From Bacillota bacterium (GTDB lineage: Bacteria; Bacillota; Clostridia; Oscillospirales; Oscillospiraceae), in the NCBI GenBank assembly GCA_023402075.1, contig JAEXCS010000048.1, positions 1 to 17,109 of the forward strand: a stretch of DNA of 17,109 nucleotides, in the 5' to 3' direction. Below, in pieces: positions 1 to 6,551 of the stretch. The notes under the pieces are model-generated. The model made no database searches. It was not told the DNA's origin and saw nothing but the letters and a program-made list of their open reading frames with translations. The position numbers were made by a program, and so were the translations under genes. Within the stretch, counting starts at the first letter, position 1, and every line of letters starts with the position of its first letter.

Positions 1-31
1 TTCCGCAGACAAAACGCACAACTTGACAGAT

Positions 32-124
32 GGAGAAGTACCCAAGAGGCCGAAGGGGCTCCCCTGCTAAGGGAGTAGGCTGGATCAAACCGGCGCGAGA
101 GTTCGAATCTCTCCTTCTCCGCCA
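32..124 (+). tRNA. tRNA-Ser (anticodon GCU)
   Basis: A complete class II tRNA can be folded by eye. The acceptor stem GGAGAAG (32-38) pairs with CTTCTCC (114-120), followed by discriminator G121 and an encoded CCA at 122-124. The anticodon stem CTCCC/GGGAG (59-63 and 71-75) encloses the loop CTGCTAA, with anticodon GCT at 66-68, which reads AGC/AGU serine codons. A long variable arm precedes the T arm, whose loop contains GTTCGAATC, as expected for tRNA-Ser. A strong terminator follows immediately. The promoter is not resolved: only 31 bases lie upstream, and a TTGACA at 24-29 is too close to the 5' end to be its own -35 box. Confidence 0.96.
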
Positions 125-125
125 A

Positions 126-169
126 AATACCGTAAATCACATTGACATATGTGATTTACGGTATTTTTT
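126..169 (+). terminator. Intrinsic terminator of tRNA-Ser
   Basis: AATACCGTAAATCAC (126-140) is perfectly complementary to GTGATTTACGGTATT (151-165). The loop is ATTGACATAT and a T-run follows. The 15-bp stem starts two bases after the tRNA CCA end, so it terminates the tRNA transcript. Confidence 0.93.
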
Positions 170-553
170 ATGTAAATTTGTTTAATTTATTGGAATTTAA
201 AAAATTGCTCTTAGACGCCGGGGAATATGCAAAAACGCTCCCCGTGGTTTACATATCGGTTAACATTAATGTGTGAAAATCCCCCGTAAGAACTGTCTGG
301 CTCCTACGGGGGATTTTCTTATTCCTTCGCCATATATCTTCTGTGGCAAGCTGCTTAATAGCCCTCCAATCGTTCCATACGCTCGTCTATGGATTTGCGG
401 ATAAGAAAGCGTCGACACGTTAATGTAGGCGTTTAAATATCCTATACTTGATTTTATCAGGGGTTGCATAAGTTCTAGCGTTATGTGATAATTGGAAGTA
501 ATATACTGGGAAGAAAAAAATGCTTTTTGTAATGCCGAAGAGGGGGGATACTA
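170..553. other. Spacer without a supported gene
   Basis: This AT-rich stretch lies between the tRNA terminator and the orphan gene at 554. Apart from the hairpin at 275-320 I see no coding gene in it. A minus-strand open frame at 266-469 runs through that hairpin and has no recognisable family or ribosome site. A TATACT at 502-507 could be a -10 box for the downstream gene, but no convincing -35 box sits at the right distance. Confidence 0.6.
275..320. terminator. Bidirectional palindromic terminator
   Basis: GAAAATCCCCCGTA (275-288) pairs perfectly with TACGGGGGATTTTC (305-318) around a 16-base loop. The A-run on one side and T-run on the other would let it act in both directions. No gene ends directly at it now, so it may be left from a gene lost during rearrangement of this accessory segment. 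Confidence 0.8.
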
Positions 554-1147
554 ATGTCATTTGATGACTTTTTAACTACTTATAAAATAACGGATTTTGC
601 TTGGGAACTATTTAAAGGGGTATCTCCAACCGCCGTTGCGCTATTTTCAATATGGATAACTAATCGTATAAATAAAAGGCAAAAAAGCAAAGAAGATTAT
701 TCTTATCAGATAAAAGAATTGCAATTAATGGCATCGGATTTGGTGGGAAATCTTTTGAATGCGGGAAAAGACCTAATCGACGCTATACAGCATGCAAATG
801 ATAAAGAAATGTGTGAAAAACTATTAGATAACTATTCTATGAGCAACAGTGAAATGCTGGTTAGAGCTCGAAAAATGCTTAATTACGCGAATATAAGGGC
901 CGAAATTTATCATTGCGAGGAAATGAAATTTACTGAAATTTTTAATGCTATTTTTCAGTACTCCGAGAGACTATTAGAGATAGTGGAAGAATATAATAAA
1001 GATGCATCAAATATGAATAAGGGATGCTTTGACAAGTTGTGCGATGAGGTTCAGGTGAAGTGTATACAAGCATCTGTAGAGATTGAAGCAGCAATTTTTA
1101 ATTATTGTGTTCAGCTTGAAAAAAGCGGCACAAAAAACAAGAAATAA
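554..1147 (+). CDS. Orphan single-pass membrane protein, helical, unknown function
   Basis: The 197-residue protein is not one I recognise. Residues about 23-38 form one hydrophobic segment followed by a basic stretch (NRINKRQKSK), which predicts a short N-terminal head, one membrane span and a cytoplasmic C-terminal domain by the positive-inside rule. The rest is charged and helix-prone, rich in Glu, Lys and Asn, with possible coiled coil at about 50-80 and 120-190. The ATG is supported by a strong GAGGGGGG ribosome site 7-14 bases upstream. The gene is markedly more AT-rich than the sugar and TRAP operons, stands alone, has a hairpin after its stop, and lies between a tRNA gene and a recombinase remnant. 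These features suggest horizontally acquired cargo. A role in phage or plasmid interaction is possible but only speculation. Confidence 0.8.
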   Translation: MSFDDFLTTYKITDFAWELFKGVSPTAVALFSIWITNRINKRQKSKEDYSYQIKELQLMASDLVGNLLNAGKDLIDAIQHANDKEMCEKLLDNYSMSNSEMLVRARKMLNYANIRAEIYHCEEMKFTEIFNAIFQYSERLLEIVEEYNKDASNMNKGCFDKLCDEVQVKCIQASVEIEAAIFNYCVQLEKSGTKNKK

Positions 1148-1152
1148 TACTT

Positions 1153-1200
1153 GACTCCCCGAGGCTTGCCGCTAGTGGCAAACCTCAGGGAGTCTCATTT
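1153..1200. terminator. Hairpin after the orphan membrane-protein gene
   Basis: The arms are 1153-1170 and 1177-1194, matching GACTCCC/GGGAGTC, GAGG/CCTC and TTGCC/GGCAA, separated by two mismatches. On the plus strand those two positions are C-A mismatches; on the minus strand they are G-U wobbles, so the RNA hairpin is more stable when read leftward. The plus-side tail is only moderately T-rich (CTCATTTCTTAT). It probably ends the 554-1147 transcript but may also act leftward as a back-up. Confidence 0.6.
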
Positions 1201-1245
1201 CTTATACCGCCGTCTCCATTGCTTCAGCCTCCAGCTTTCGATCGA

Positions 1246-1508
1246 ACCCACCGCCCCGGGAAGAAGCGTTATTATCGCACATGAGGAAGTGCCAAACGCA
1301 AAACAGGTTGCAAGAAAAAGGCTGTGAAAAAAGACTGGATAGAAAATTTAGTGGTTAGCCGTACAATGGGAATGATTTTTGATGATTCCACCCTTGCCGC
1401 TATTTCAGATATGGTGATAGAATTGTTTACACGTTCAACTACAAGGACGGTTCAAAAACCGTTAGTTTAAGCGATATTCAGAGTTCGGATTTGGATAGGT
1501 GCTCTCCG
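1246..1508 (+). pseudogene. Decayed large serine recombinase (internally deleted remnant)
   Basis: Two pieces in different frames match, from memory of the family, large serine recombinases of Clostridia. Piece one (1246-1425, first frame) reads KKRYYRT, stop, GSAKRKTGCKKK and then KKDWIENLVVSRTMGMIFDD, which is the recombinase zinc-ribbon region and the segment after it. The TGA at 1282-1284 falls where a zinc-ribbon cysteine (TGC/TGT) is expected; the next cysteine codon survives at 1309. Piece two (1425-1508, third frame) reads VYTFNYKDGSKTVSLSDIQS, the typical recombinase C-terminus. In intact relatives roughly 100 codons separate these parts, so there has been an internal deletion with a frameshift near 1420-1430. 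The N-terminal catalytic domain with its nucleophilic serine is missing. The gene cannot be functional; it marks a former mobile element. Confidence 0.78.
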
Positions 1509-1517
1509 CAAAAAGTG

Positions 1518-1555
1518 CTTGAAAACCACTATTTTGTGGCTTTCAAGCCTTTTTA
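1518..1555. terminator. Terminator downstream of the sugar ABC operon
   Basis: CTTGAAAACCAC (1518-1529) pairs with GTGGCTTTCAAG (1536-1547) around TATTTT. On the plus strand one pair is an A-C mismatch, while the minus-strand RNA has a G-U wobble there, giving an uninterrupted 12-bp stem followed by CACTTTTTGC. It is therefore best read as the leftward terminator of the operon whose last gene stops at 1667. A T-run on the plus side (CCTTTTTAT) would also let it work rightward. Confidence 0.75.
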
Positions 1556-1666
1556 TAGCGTATGTGGACGCTCAGAATTGGTCGATTATGCAGTCAAACC
1601 TCCTAGCGACCCGAATACATGGCCGGCAGCAAATTACAGAAGGCAGCAGTATGGATTTGCTGGCGG

Positions 1667-2902
1667 TTAACACTTTATCTCTGAGCAGCATTTTTCATTC
1701 TGTAAAAAGCTCTTTATCTGCTGATTATATTCCAGATTCTCTCCAGTCTCTTTATTGAAAAGATGGACTACATTTCCCCCAAAGGTAAATGCGATTGGCT
1801 GCCCTGTAGAAAATGGGACACGATTGGCTCCCTGCAGGTCCATGGTCTGTACAATAATGACCATATCATGACCACAGGCATTGACATGCAGATGAACGGA
1901 GGATCCCATCATTTCGGATACGTCCACAGTGCCGTGAATCCGATTTTCTCCTTCCCCGTTCAATAGAATATGCTCTGGACGGACACCCAGCGTGACTGGC
2001 TGCGGCGACACATTTTTTGCCATTAGAGCGGATTGCTTTTCATCCGAGAGAATAATCCTCGCTCCCTCCAGCACCACAGCATATATTCCATTTTCCCGCA
2101 CCAGCTCGGCGTTATAAAAGTTCATCTGGGGCATTCCAATAAATCCAGCAACAAACAGGTTGGCCGGATGCTCGAATACCTCTTGGGGAGACCCAATCTG
2201 TTGGATGATGCCGTCCTTCATAATCACAATACGGTCACCCAAGGTCATCGCCTCAATCTGGTCGTGGGTCACATAGATAAATGTCGTATTAATCTTCTGA
2301 CGCAGCTTGATAATCTCCGAGCGCATTTGGTTGCGAAGCTTGGCATCTAGATTGGACAGCGGCTCATCCATTAAAAAGACCTTTGGATTGCGGACGATGG
2401 CGCGTCCGATTGCCACGCGCTGACGCTGTCCGCCGGAAAGCGCCTTGGGCCTACGGTTCAGATATTGAGAGATATCAAGAATCTCGGCGGCCTCCCGCAC
2501 CTTGCGGTCAATTTCCTCTTTGGACGCCTTTTTTAGTTTAAGGGAAAACGCCATATTATCATAGACTGTCATGTGGGGATAGAGCGCATAGTTCTGAAAC
2601 ACCATGGCAATGTCCCGGTCTTTGGGCGCTACGTCATTCATTATCTTGCCGTCTATGTATAGTTCGCCTTCGGAAATCTCCTCCAGTCCGGCAATCATGC
2701 GCAGCGTGGTGGACTTTCCGCAGCCGGATGGACCCACCAGTACAATAAATTCCCGATCTGTAATCTCCAGATTAAAATCTTGCACCGCCAGAACGCCTTC
2801 GGCTGCAATGGTGAGGCTATGCTTTTTCTCCTCATCGTCTTTTACTTTCCGCTCCGTGTGGGGGTAGACCTTCTTCAGATTTTTCAAGGTTACAGTTGCC
2901 AT
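1667..2902 (-). CDS. Carbohydrate ABC transporter ATP-binding protein (MsmX/UgpC/MalK type)
   Basis: This 411-residue cytoplasmic ATPase powers the permease pair encoded upstream. Walker A is GPSGCGKST (57-65), the Q-loop is Q103 in VFQNYALYPH, the ABC signature LSGGQ is at 155-159, Walker B VFLMDEP is at 175-181 and the switch histidine is H213 in VTHDQ. Residues about 240-390 form the C-terminal regulatory OB-fold domain of CUT1-class ATPases. Compared with MsmX it carries about 20 extra, mostly charged residues before the Walker A region (about 15-37), as in some other Clostridia. The last ~20 residues (after NLEY) extend past the usual family end and reach the edge of the recombinase relic, so the native 3' end may have been replaced. 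An in-frame TAA four bases upstream fixes the ATG. No strong ribosome site precedes it, unlike its neighbours, and a 267-bp gap separates it from the permease gene. Confidence 0.95.
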   Translation of the reverse strand: MATVTLKNLKKVYPHTERKVKDDEEKKHSLTIAAEGVLAVQDFNLEITDREFIVLVGPSGCGKSTTLRMIAGLEEISEGELYIDGKIMNDVAPKDRDIAMVFQNYALYPHMTVYDNMAFSLKLKKASKEEIDRKVREAAEILDISQYLNRRPKALSGGQRQRVAIGRAIVRNPKVFLMDEPLSNLDAKLRNQMRSEIIKLRQKINTTFIYVTHDQIEAMTLGDRIVIMKDGIIQQIGSPQEVFEHPANLFVAGFIGMPQMNFYNAELVRENGIYAVVLEGARIILSDEKQSALMAKNVSPQPVTLGVRPEHILLNGEGENRIHGTVDVSEMMGSSVHLHVNACGHDMVIIVQTMDLQGANRVPFSTGQPIAFTFGGNVVHLFNKETGENLEYNQQIKSFLQNEKCCSEIKC

Positions 2903-3169
2903 AAGTTAAATCTCTGGCGGCACCGCCTTTGCGGAATGCCCCCTCGCAGCCGGCTGACGCCGTGCCACCTTACGACAGGTCTCCACACTGCCGCACCGTG
3001 AGTTGAACGGGCTTGTGCACTATCCTCCATTCTTGTGTCCCGGTGAACGAACCATGTGGAGTCGCCCGCCGAACCGAACTGGGGCGGCGGCGCCGCCCGG
3101 AAGTATCCGTACATAAAACAAAGGCCTGTTCCGCTTCAAATGCCAATCACGTACTGATTCGTTTCGCCC
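2903..3169 (-). other. GC-rich structured gap between permease and ATPase genes
   Basis: The 267 bp hold no recognisable protein. The one open frame (minus strand, 3114-2890) overlaps the ATPase start and has an Arg/Trp-rich composition typical of non-coding frames. Several self-complementary blocks stand out: GGGCGGC/GCCGCCC at 3082-3098, the palindrome CAGCCGGCTG at 2947-2956, GGCGG/CCGCC at 2916-2927 only about 13 bases before the ATPase ATG, and an ACTCCA/TGGAG pair. It may be an RNA leader that controls ATPase translation, a small RNA processed from the operon, or the remnant of a small inserted element. None of these is proven. Confidence 0.45.
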
Positions 3170-4051
3170 TTATTCTTTCACGCCGCCCAGCGCGACACCT
3201 GCCACAATATATTTCGACAGCAAGAAATACACAACAAACAACGGCAGAATCGTCGCGGCCAAGCCCAAATACACCACACCGTAATCTGTGCGGAACTGTT
3301 CTCCCTTGAGCACCTGCACAAACATTGGTAAGGTTTTTTTGGAGTCGGTGCTCAACAGAAGAGCGGGGATAAAAAGATTGTTCCAGCTGGCGATAAACTG
3401 AAAAATGGCCTGAGTCGCCAACGCCGGCTTTGCAAGCGGCAGCACGATGGTGTTAAAGGTGTGCAGCTCTCCGGAACCATCAATCCGCGCGGCTTCCACC
3501 ATTTCCAGCGACAATGTGCTTTTAAAATACTGACGCATGAAAAATACTACAGCGGGTGTGGCAATGGCGGGCAGAATCAAGGGAATATAGCTGTTCGTCA
3601 AATGTAATTTCAGCATAAAATGGTAAAACCCAATGGCGCTTACGGTGTTGGGTACAATCATTACCGCCAAAATAAATCCCCAGGCAAACTTCCGCATCCG
3701 AAAGCGGTAGACATGAATCGCATAGGCTGCCATGGAGGAAAAGTAGACCGACAGCAACGTATAGGGTACCGCAATCATCAGGGAATTTATCAGCGCATGG
3801 CTAAAATCGATACCAATTCCCCCAGATTTCTGGTTGAGCGTGGCCAGATTATCCAACAGACGGCTTCCAGGAATTAACGTCACACCGCTCTGAATCGCAT
3901 TGGAATCACGGGTAGCATTGACAAACAACAGCAAAAAGGGAAGCAGGCTCATAATGCCCAGCAAGACACACACAAGTGTGCGAAAAGTGCGAGTTTTCCG
4001 TTGAGCGCGAGCATACCTTCTCAAATCCTCTGTATTTTGGTTCCCGCTCAT
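3170..4051 (-). CDS. Sugar ABC transporter permease, MalG/CUT1 type
   Basis: The protein is 293 residues with about six membrane spans (near 24-46, 88-112, 122-142, 155-172, 212-232 and 262-284). The EAA loop that docks on the ATPase is at 186-209 (EAARIDGSGELHTFNTIVLP), with the conserved EAA and G spacing. The N-terminus is basic and cytoplasmic. It forms the membrane channel with the MalF-type partner encoded just upstream. Its ATG overlaps the partner's stop codon by four bases (ATGA), a sign of translational coupling. The family is sure. The cello-oligosaccharide substrate is inferred from the divergent cellobiose phosphorylase gene. Confidence 0.95.
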   Translation of the reverse strand: MSGNQNTEDLRRYARAQRKTRTFRTLVCVLLGIMSLLPFLLLFVNATRDSNAIQSGVTLIPGSRLLDNLATLNQKSGGIGIDFSHALINSLMIAVPYTLLSVYFSSMAAYAIHVYRFRMRKFAWGFILAVMIVPNTVSAIGFYHFMLKLHLTNSYIPLILPAIATPAVVFFMRQYFKSTLSLEMVEAARIDGSGELHTFNTIVLPLAKPALATQAIFQFIASWNNLFIPALLLSTDSKKTLPMFVQVLKGEQFRTDYGVVYLGLAATILPLFVVYFLLSKYIVAGVALGGVKE

Positions 4052-5025
4052 TGCCTTGCCCCCTTCCCCCGCTTTTTAGGCTGTTCAACCCGGTCCCGCA
4101 GTGTGCGGAAAAACAGAAGACTGATTACCAGCGTAATCAAAAACAGCAATACGCATACCGCCGCGGCCCGGCCGGTGTCACTTTTATAAAGCCGCATGAT
4201 GTACATCGCTATGGTAGTGGACTTGTCATCCGGCTGGCCTACCAGAGTTCCGGTTACATCCGTGTTAAACAGAGCCGGGATATCATACATCTGCAGGCCT
4301 CCAATGGAGGATGTTACCAGAACATAGAGCATGATGGGCTTGAGCAGAGGCAACGTGATTTTCGTATATTTTTTCCAACCAGAGGCGCCATCGATATCGG
4401 CCGCCTCGTAAAGACTGCTGTTGATGCCAAGCATACCTGAAATCAGCAGCAGAGTTGTATTCCCATACCACATCCAGAACAGAATGAAGGCAATCAGTCC
4501 CCGGGTTCCCATCGCCGAGCGCATGAAGTCGTAATTGGCGGCAATCCAGCCCCATCGGCGCAGCTGGGCGGTGATGGGCCCATATTGAGAAAACATGGCG
4601 CCAAACAGCACGGAAATAGATGCCGCAGTCATAATATTGGGCATATAAACCAGAATCTTTGTAAGGCCCCTGCCTTTCAGCCGGCAGCGGTCATCCGTCA
4701 ACCAGGCGGCCATCAGCATGGCCAGCAGAATCTGAGGCAGAAAATTGCACAGCCAGATAAACAGTGTGTTGCCCAGATACCGCAGGAAAAAGGCCTGCTC
4801 TCCGTCTGCCAGCCCCAAAATATTCTGATAGTTTTGCAAACCACAAAAGGTTATAGTTGTTCGCAAGTTGCGCGTTACATATTCAAAAAAGCTGTAATAA
4901 AAAGTTGTAACCAGTGGCCAAAGCTGAAAAACTATATAGCTGACAAAAAACGGTGCAAGAAACCAGTACCCATACTTGCTGTAGCTGACGGATCGAATCC
5001 GACTGGGATGATCAGACTTTCCCAT
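4048..5025 (-). CDS. Sugar ABC transporter permease, MalF/CUT1 type
   Basis: The protein is 325 residues with about six membrane spans (near 20-48, 85-108, 125-145, 175-200, 230-250 and 288-306). The EAA loop is at 206-230 (YEAADIDGASGWKKYTKITL followed by PLLKP). A basic C-terminal tail (DRVEQPKKRGKGARQ) lies in the cytoplasm. The start is backed by AAAGGGGG a few bases before the ATG. It follows the binding-protein gene after an 86-bp spacer containing a 12-bp hairpin, and overlaps the second permease gene by four bases. It is the first of the two channel subunits. Confidence 0.95.
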   Translation of the reverse strand: MGKSDHPSRIRSVSYSKYGYWFLAPFFVSYIVFQLWPLVTTFYYSFFEYVTRNLRTTITFCGLQNYQNILGLADGEQAFFLRYLGNTLFIWLCNFLPQILLAMLMAAWLTDDRCRLKGRGLTKILVYMPNIMTAASISVLFGAMFSQYGPITAQLRRWGWIAANYDFMRSAMGTRGLIAFILFWMWYGNTTLLLISGMLGINSSLYEAADIDGASGWKKYTKITLPLLKPIMLYVLVTSSIGGLQMYDIPALFNTDVTGTLVGQPDDKSTTIAMYIMRLYKSDTGRAAAVCVLLFLITLVISLLFFRTLRDRVEQPKKRGKGARQ

Positions 5026-5055
5026 GTTTTCCCCCTTTCCCGAATTGGGCGCACT

Positions 5056-5087
5056 GGCCCCGCTCCCGCCAAATTGGGAACGGGGCC
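5056..5087 (-). other. Intercistronic stem-loop between binding protein and permease
   Basis: GGCCCCGCTCCC (5056-5067) and GGGAACGGGGCC (5076-5087) form a 12-bp stem with an 8-base loop. The one non-Watson-Crick pair is G-U in minus-strand RNA but A-C in plus-strand RNA, so it is designed for the operon's own transcript. No T-run follows in the leftward direction, so it is not a full terminator. It likely shields the binding-protein mRNA from 3' exonucleases or partly attenuates transcription. Confidence 0.65.
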
Positions 5088-5111
5088 GGTACTTTTTCTT
5101 CGCTGAAGATT

Positions 5112-6524
5112 TCAGCTGACCTTCAGGAACGGATACATATCATGGAGACTTGCTTTAAAATCAGCCACGGCCACATCTTTGCCTTTCTGTCCACTGGCAT
5201 ATGCCGTTACCTGCGTGCTGAACAGGCCCTCGGCCTTCTGGTCAACATCTGTAACGTTGGAGGCGTCAATGTGATCGGCGCTGGTGGAATAAAAGTCAAT
5301 TAGATTTTGATCGCCATACATCCGGGTTGAGTTCCCCAAATTGTTATCCAACAGGTACTGGATAACCGCTTTATTGTTCATATAATCGCCGTTTTGGGCA
5401 TTGATTTTAATCATAAAGTCCTTATCGCAGGCGATGGCTTTCATCAGCTGGGCCGCCATATCCTTATCGGAGCACCCCACCGTAGTGGCGATTCCGGTGC
5501 CACCCCAGAAGAACTGAGCAGGGCCCTGAACCAGAATGGTGTTGTTCTCCCAGGTGTCAGTCAGGCTCCAGTATGTATACCAAGGGCAACCGCAGAAGGC
5601 AATTGCCGCACCGGTAGAGGCTCCATCTCCGTCCTTCATTGCAGCCCAGTCCGTGCTCCACTGCGTGGTATTAAACGTGGAATCGTCGTCATAAAGGGTC
5701 TTGGAGAGGTCCAGATAGTTCATAAGAGAGCTGTCCACCTGAATCACGTCGCTGCTGTCATACCAGCCCACGGACCGGGCGCTGTTTAGGAATACATAGC
5801 GCAGATCCTCAAATCCAGAGAGCAGTTTGACCTTTCCACCGGAAGCTTGGTTGACCTGTTTTGCGGTAGCCACAATCTGATCCCAGCTTGAGAAGTGTTG
5901 GCTTTGGAGCTGGCCGGGGTCGGTGGTGCCCAGATACTTCTCCGCCAGATCCGCACGAATCTGGAAAGAGCCGGGAGTTGCCTGCCAGAACAGCGCCCGC
6001 ACCGTGCCGCTATCATCGGTGCCCAATTGCAGGTTATAGTCATACATGTCCTTCATATCGCCGGACGTAATGCCCAAATCCGCCACATCCATCAAATAGT
6101 CGGACTTCACGTATTTCTGCACATAGCCTACTTCCAGCAGCATTAGGTCGGGATACAACTGGTTAGAGGTATCCTGCAAAATGGCATCAATTTTGTCCTG
6201 ATAATAGTCCGGTCCACCGGCATTTACAAAAACAATGCGTTTTGATAGATCGGGATACTCTTTATCCAAAACTACTTTAATATTGTCAAAATCGGTATTC
6301 CATCCCCACACCACAAAGGCGTCAGAGGCGCCGGGGTCGCCGGTAACAGTGTTCTCTGGAACTTCAGAATCACTGGAAGATGCAGCGGACGAGTCCGTTG
6401 CTGCGGATGAGCCTGATGCGGCGGCGGAAGAGGGCGCGGATGACGCTCCACCAGAACCGCAGCCTGTTAACAGACTGGCGATCATTATGGCGGAAAGAAG
6501 CAATGCAGACAACTTTTTCATCAT
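5112..6524 (-). CDS. Sugar ABC transporter substrate-binding lipoprotein (family 1)
   Basis: This 470-residue extracellular binding protein is lipid-anchored to the outer face of the membrane. It has a MMKK start, a hydrophobic core and the lipobox LLTGC, with C22 as the lipidated residue. A Ser/Ala/Gly-rich flexible linker follows (about 23-56). The folded domain begins near 68 (AFVVWGWNTDF). It is rich in aromatic residues, as usual for oligosaccharide binders, with WQATPGSFQIR and a WGGTGIA segment typical of the family. A good AGGAGG ribosome site lies before ATG 6524. It is the first structural gene after the repressor (27-bp gap, co-transcribed). It probably binds cellobiose or longer cello-oligosaccharides, judged only from its neighbours. 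Confidence 0.93.
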   Translation of the reverse strand: MMKKLSALLLSAIMIASLLTGCGSGGASSAPSSAAASGSSAATDSSAASSSDSEVPENTVTGDPGASDAFVVWGWNTDFDNIKVVLDKEYPDLSKRIVFVNAGGPDYYQDKIDAILQDTSNQLYPDLMLLEVGYVQKYVKSDYLMDVADLGITSGDMKDMYDYNLQLGTDDSGTVRALFWQATPGSFQIRADLAEKYLGTTDPGQLQSQHFSSWDQIVATAKQVNQASGGKVKLLSGFEDLRYVFLNSARSVGWYDSSDVIQVDSSLMNYLDLSKTLYDDDSTFNTTQWSTDWAAMKDGDGASTGAAIAFCGCPWYTYWSLTDTWENNTILVQGPAQFFWGGTGIATTVGCSDKDMAAQLMKAIACDKDFMIKINAQNGDYMNNKAVIQYLLDNNLGNSTRMYGDQNLIDFYSTSADHIDASNVTDVDQKAEGLFSTQVTAYASGQKGKDVAVADFKASLHDMYPFLKVS

Positions 6525-6551
6525 GGTTCCTCCTTATAAAAATAATTCGTT

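Noticed and set aside
100..124. Attachment-site duplication at the tRNA-Ser 3' end
   Set aside because: No second copy of the tRNA 3' end is visible elsewhere in the window, and large serine recombinases usually do not target tRNA genes.
266..469. Minus-strand open frame of 67 codons
   Set aside because: It runs through a perfect 14-bp palindromic terminator and has no ribosome site or recognisable family.
1519..1758. Plus-strand open frame starting at the hairpin 1518-1547
   Set aside because: It overlaps a terminator, the recombinase relic tail and the end of the ATPase gene on the other strand; no coding signs.
2890..3114. Minus-strand 74-codon frame overlapping the ATPase start
   Set aside because: Arg/Trp-rich random-like composition in a GC-rich, self-complementary stretch; overlaps the well-supported ATPase start.
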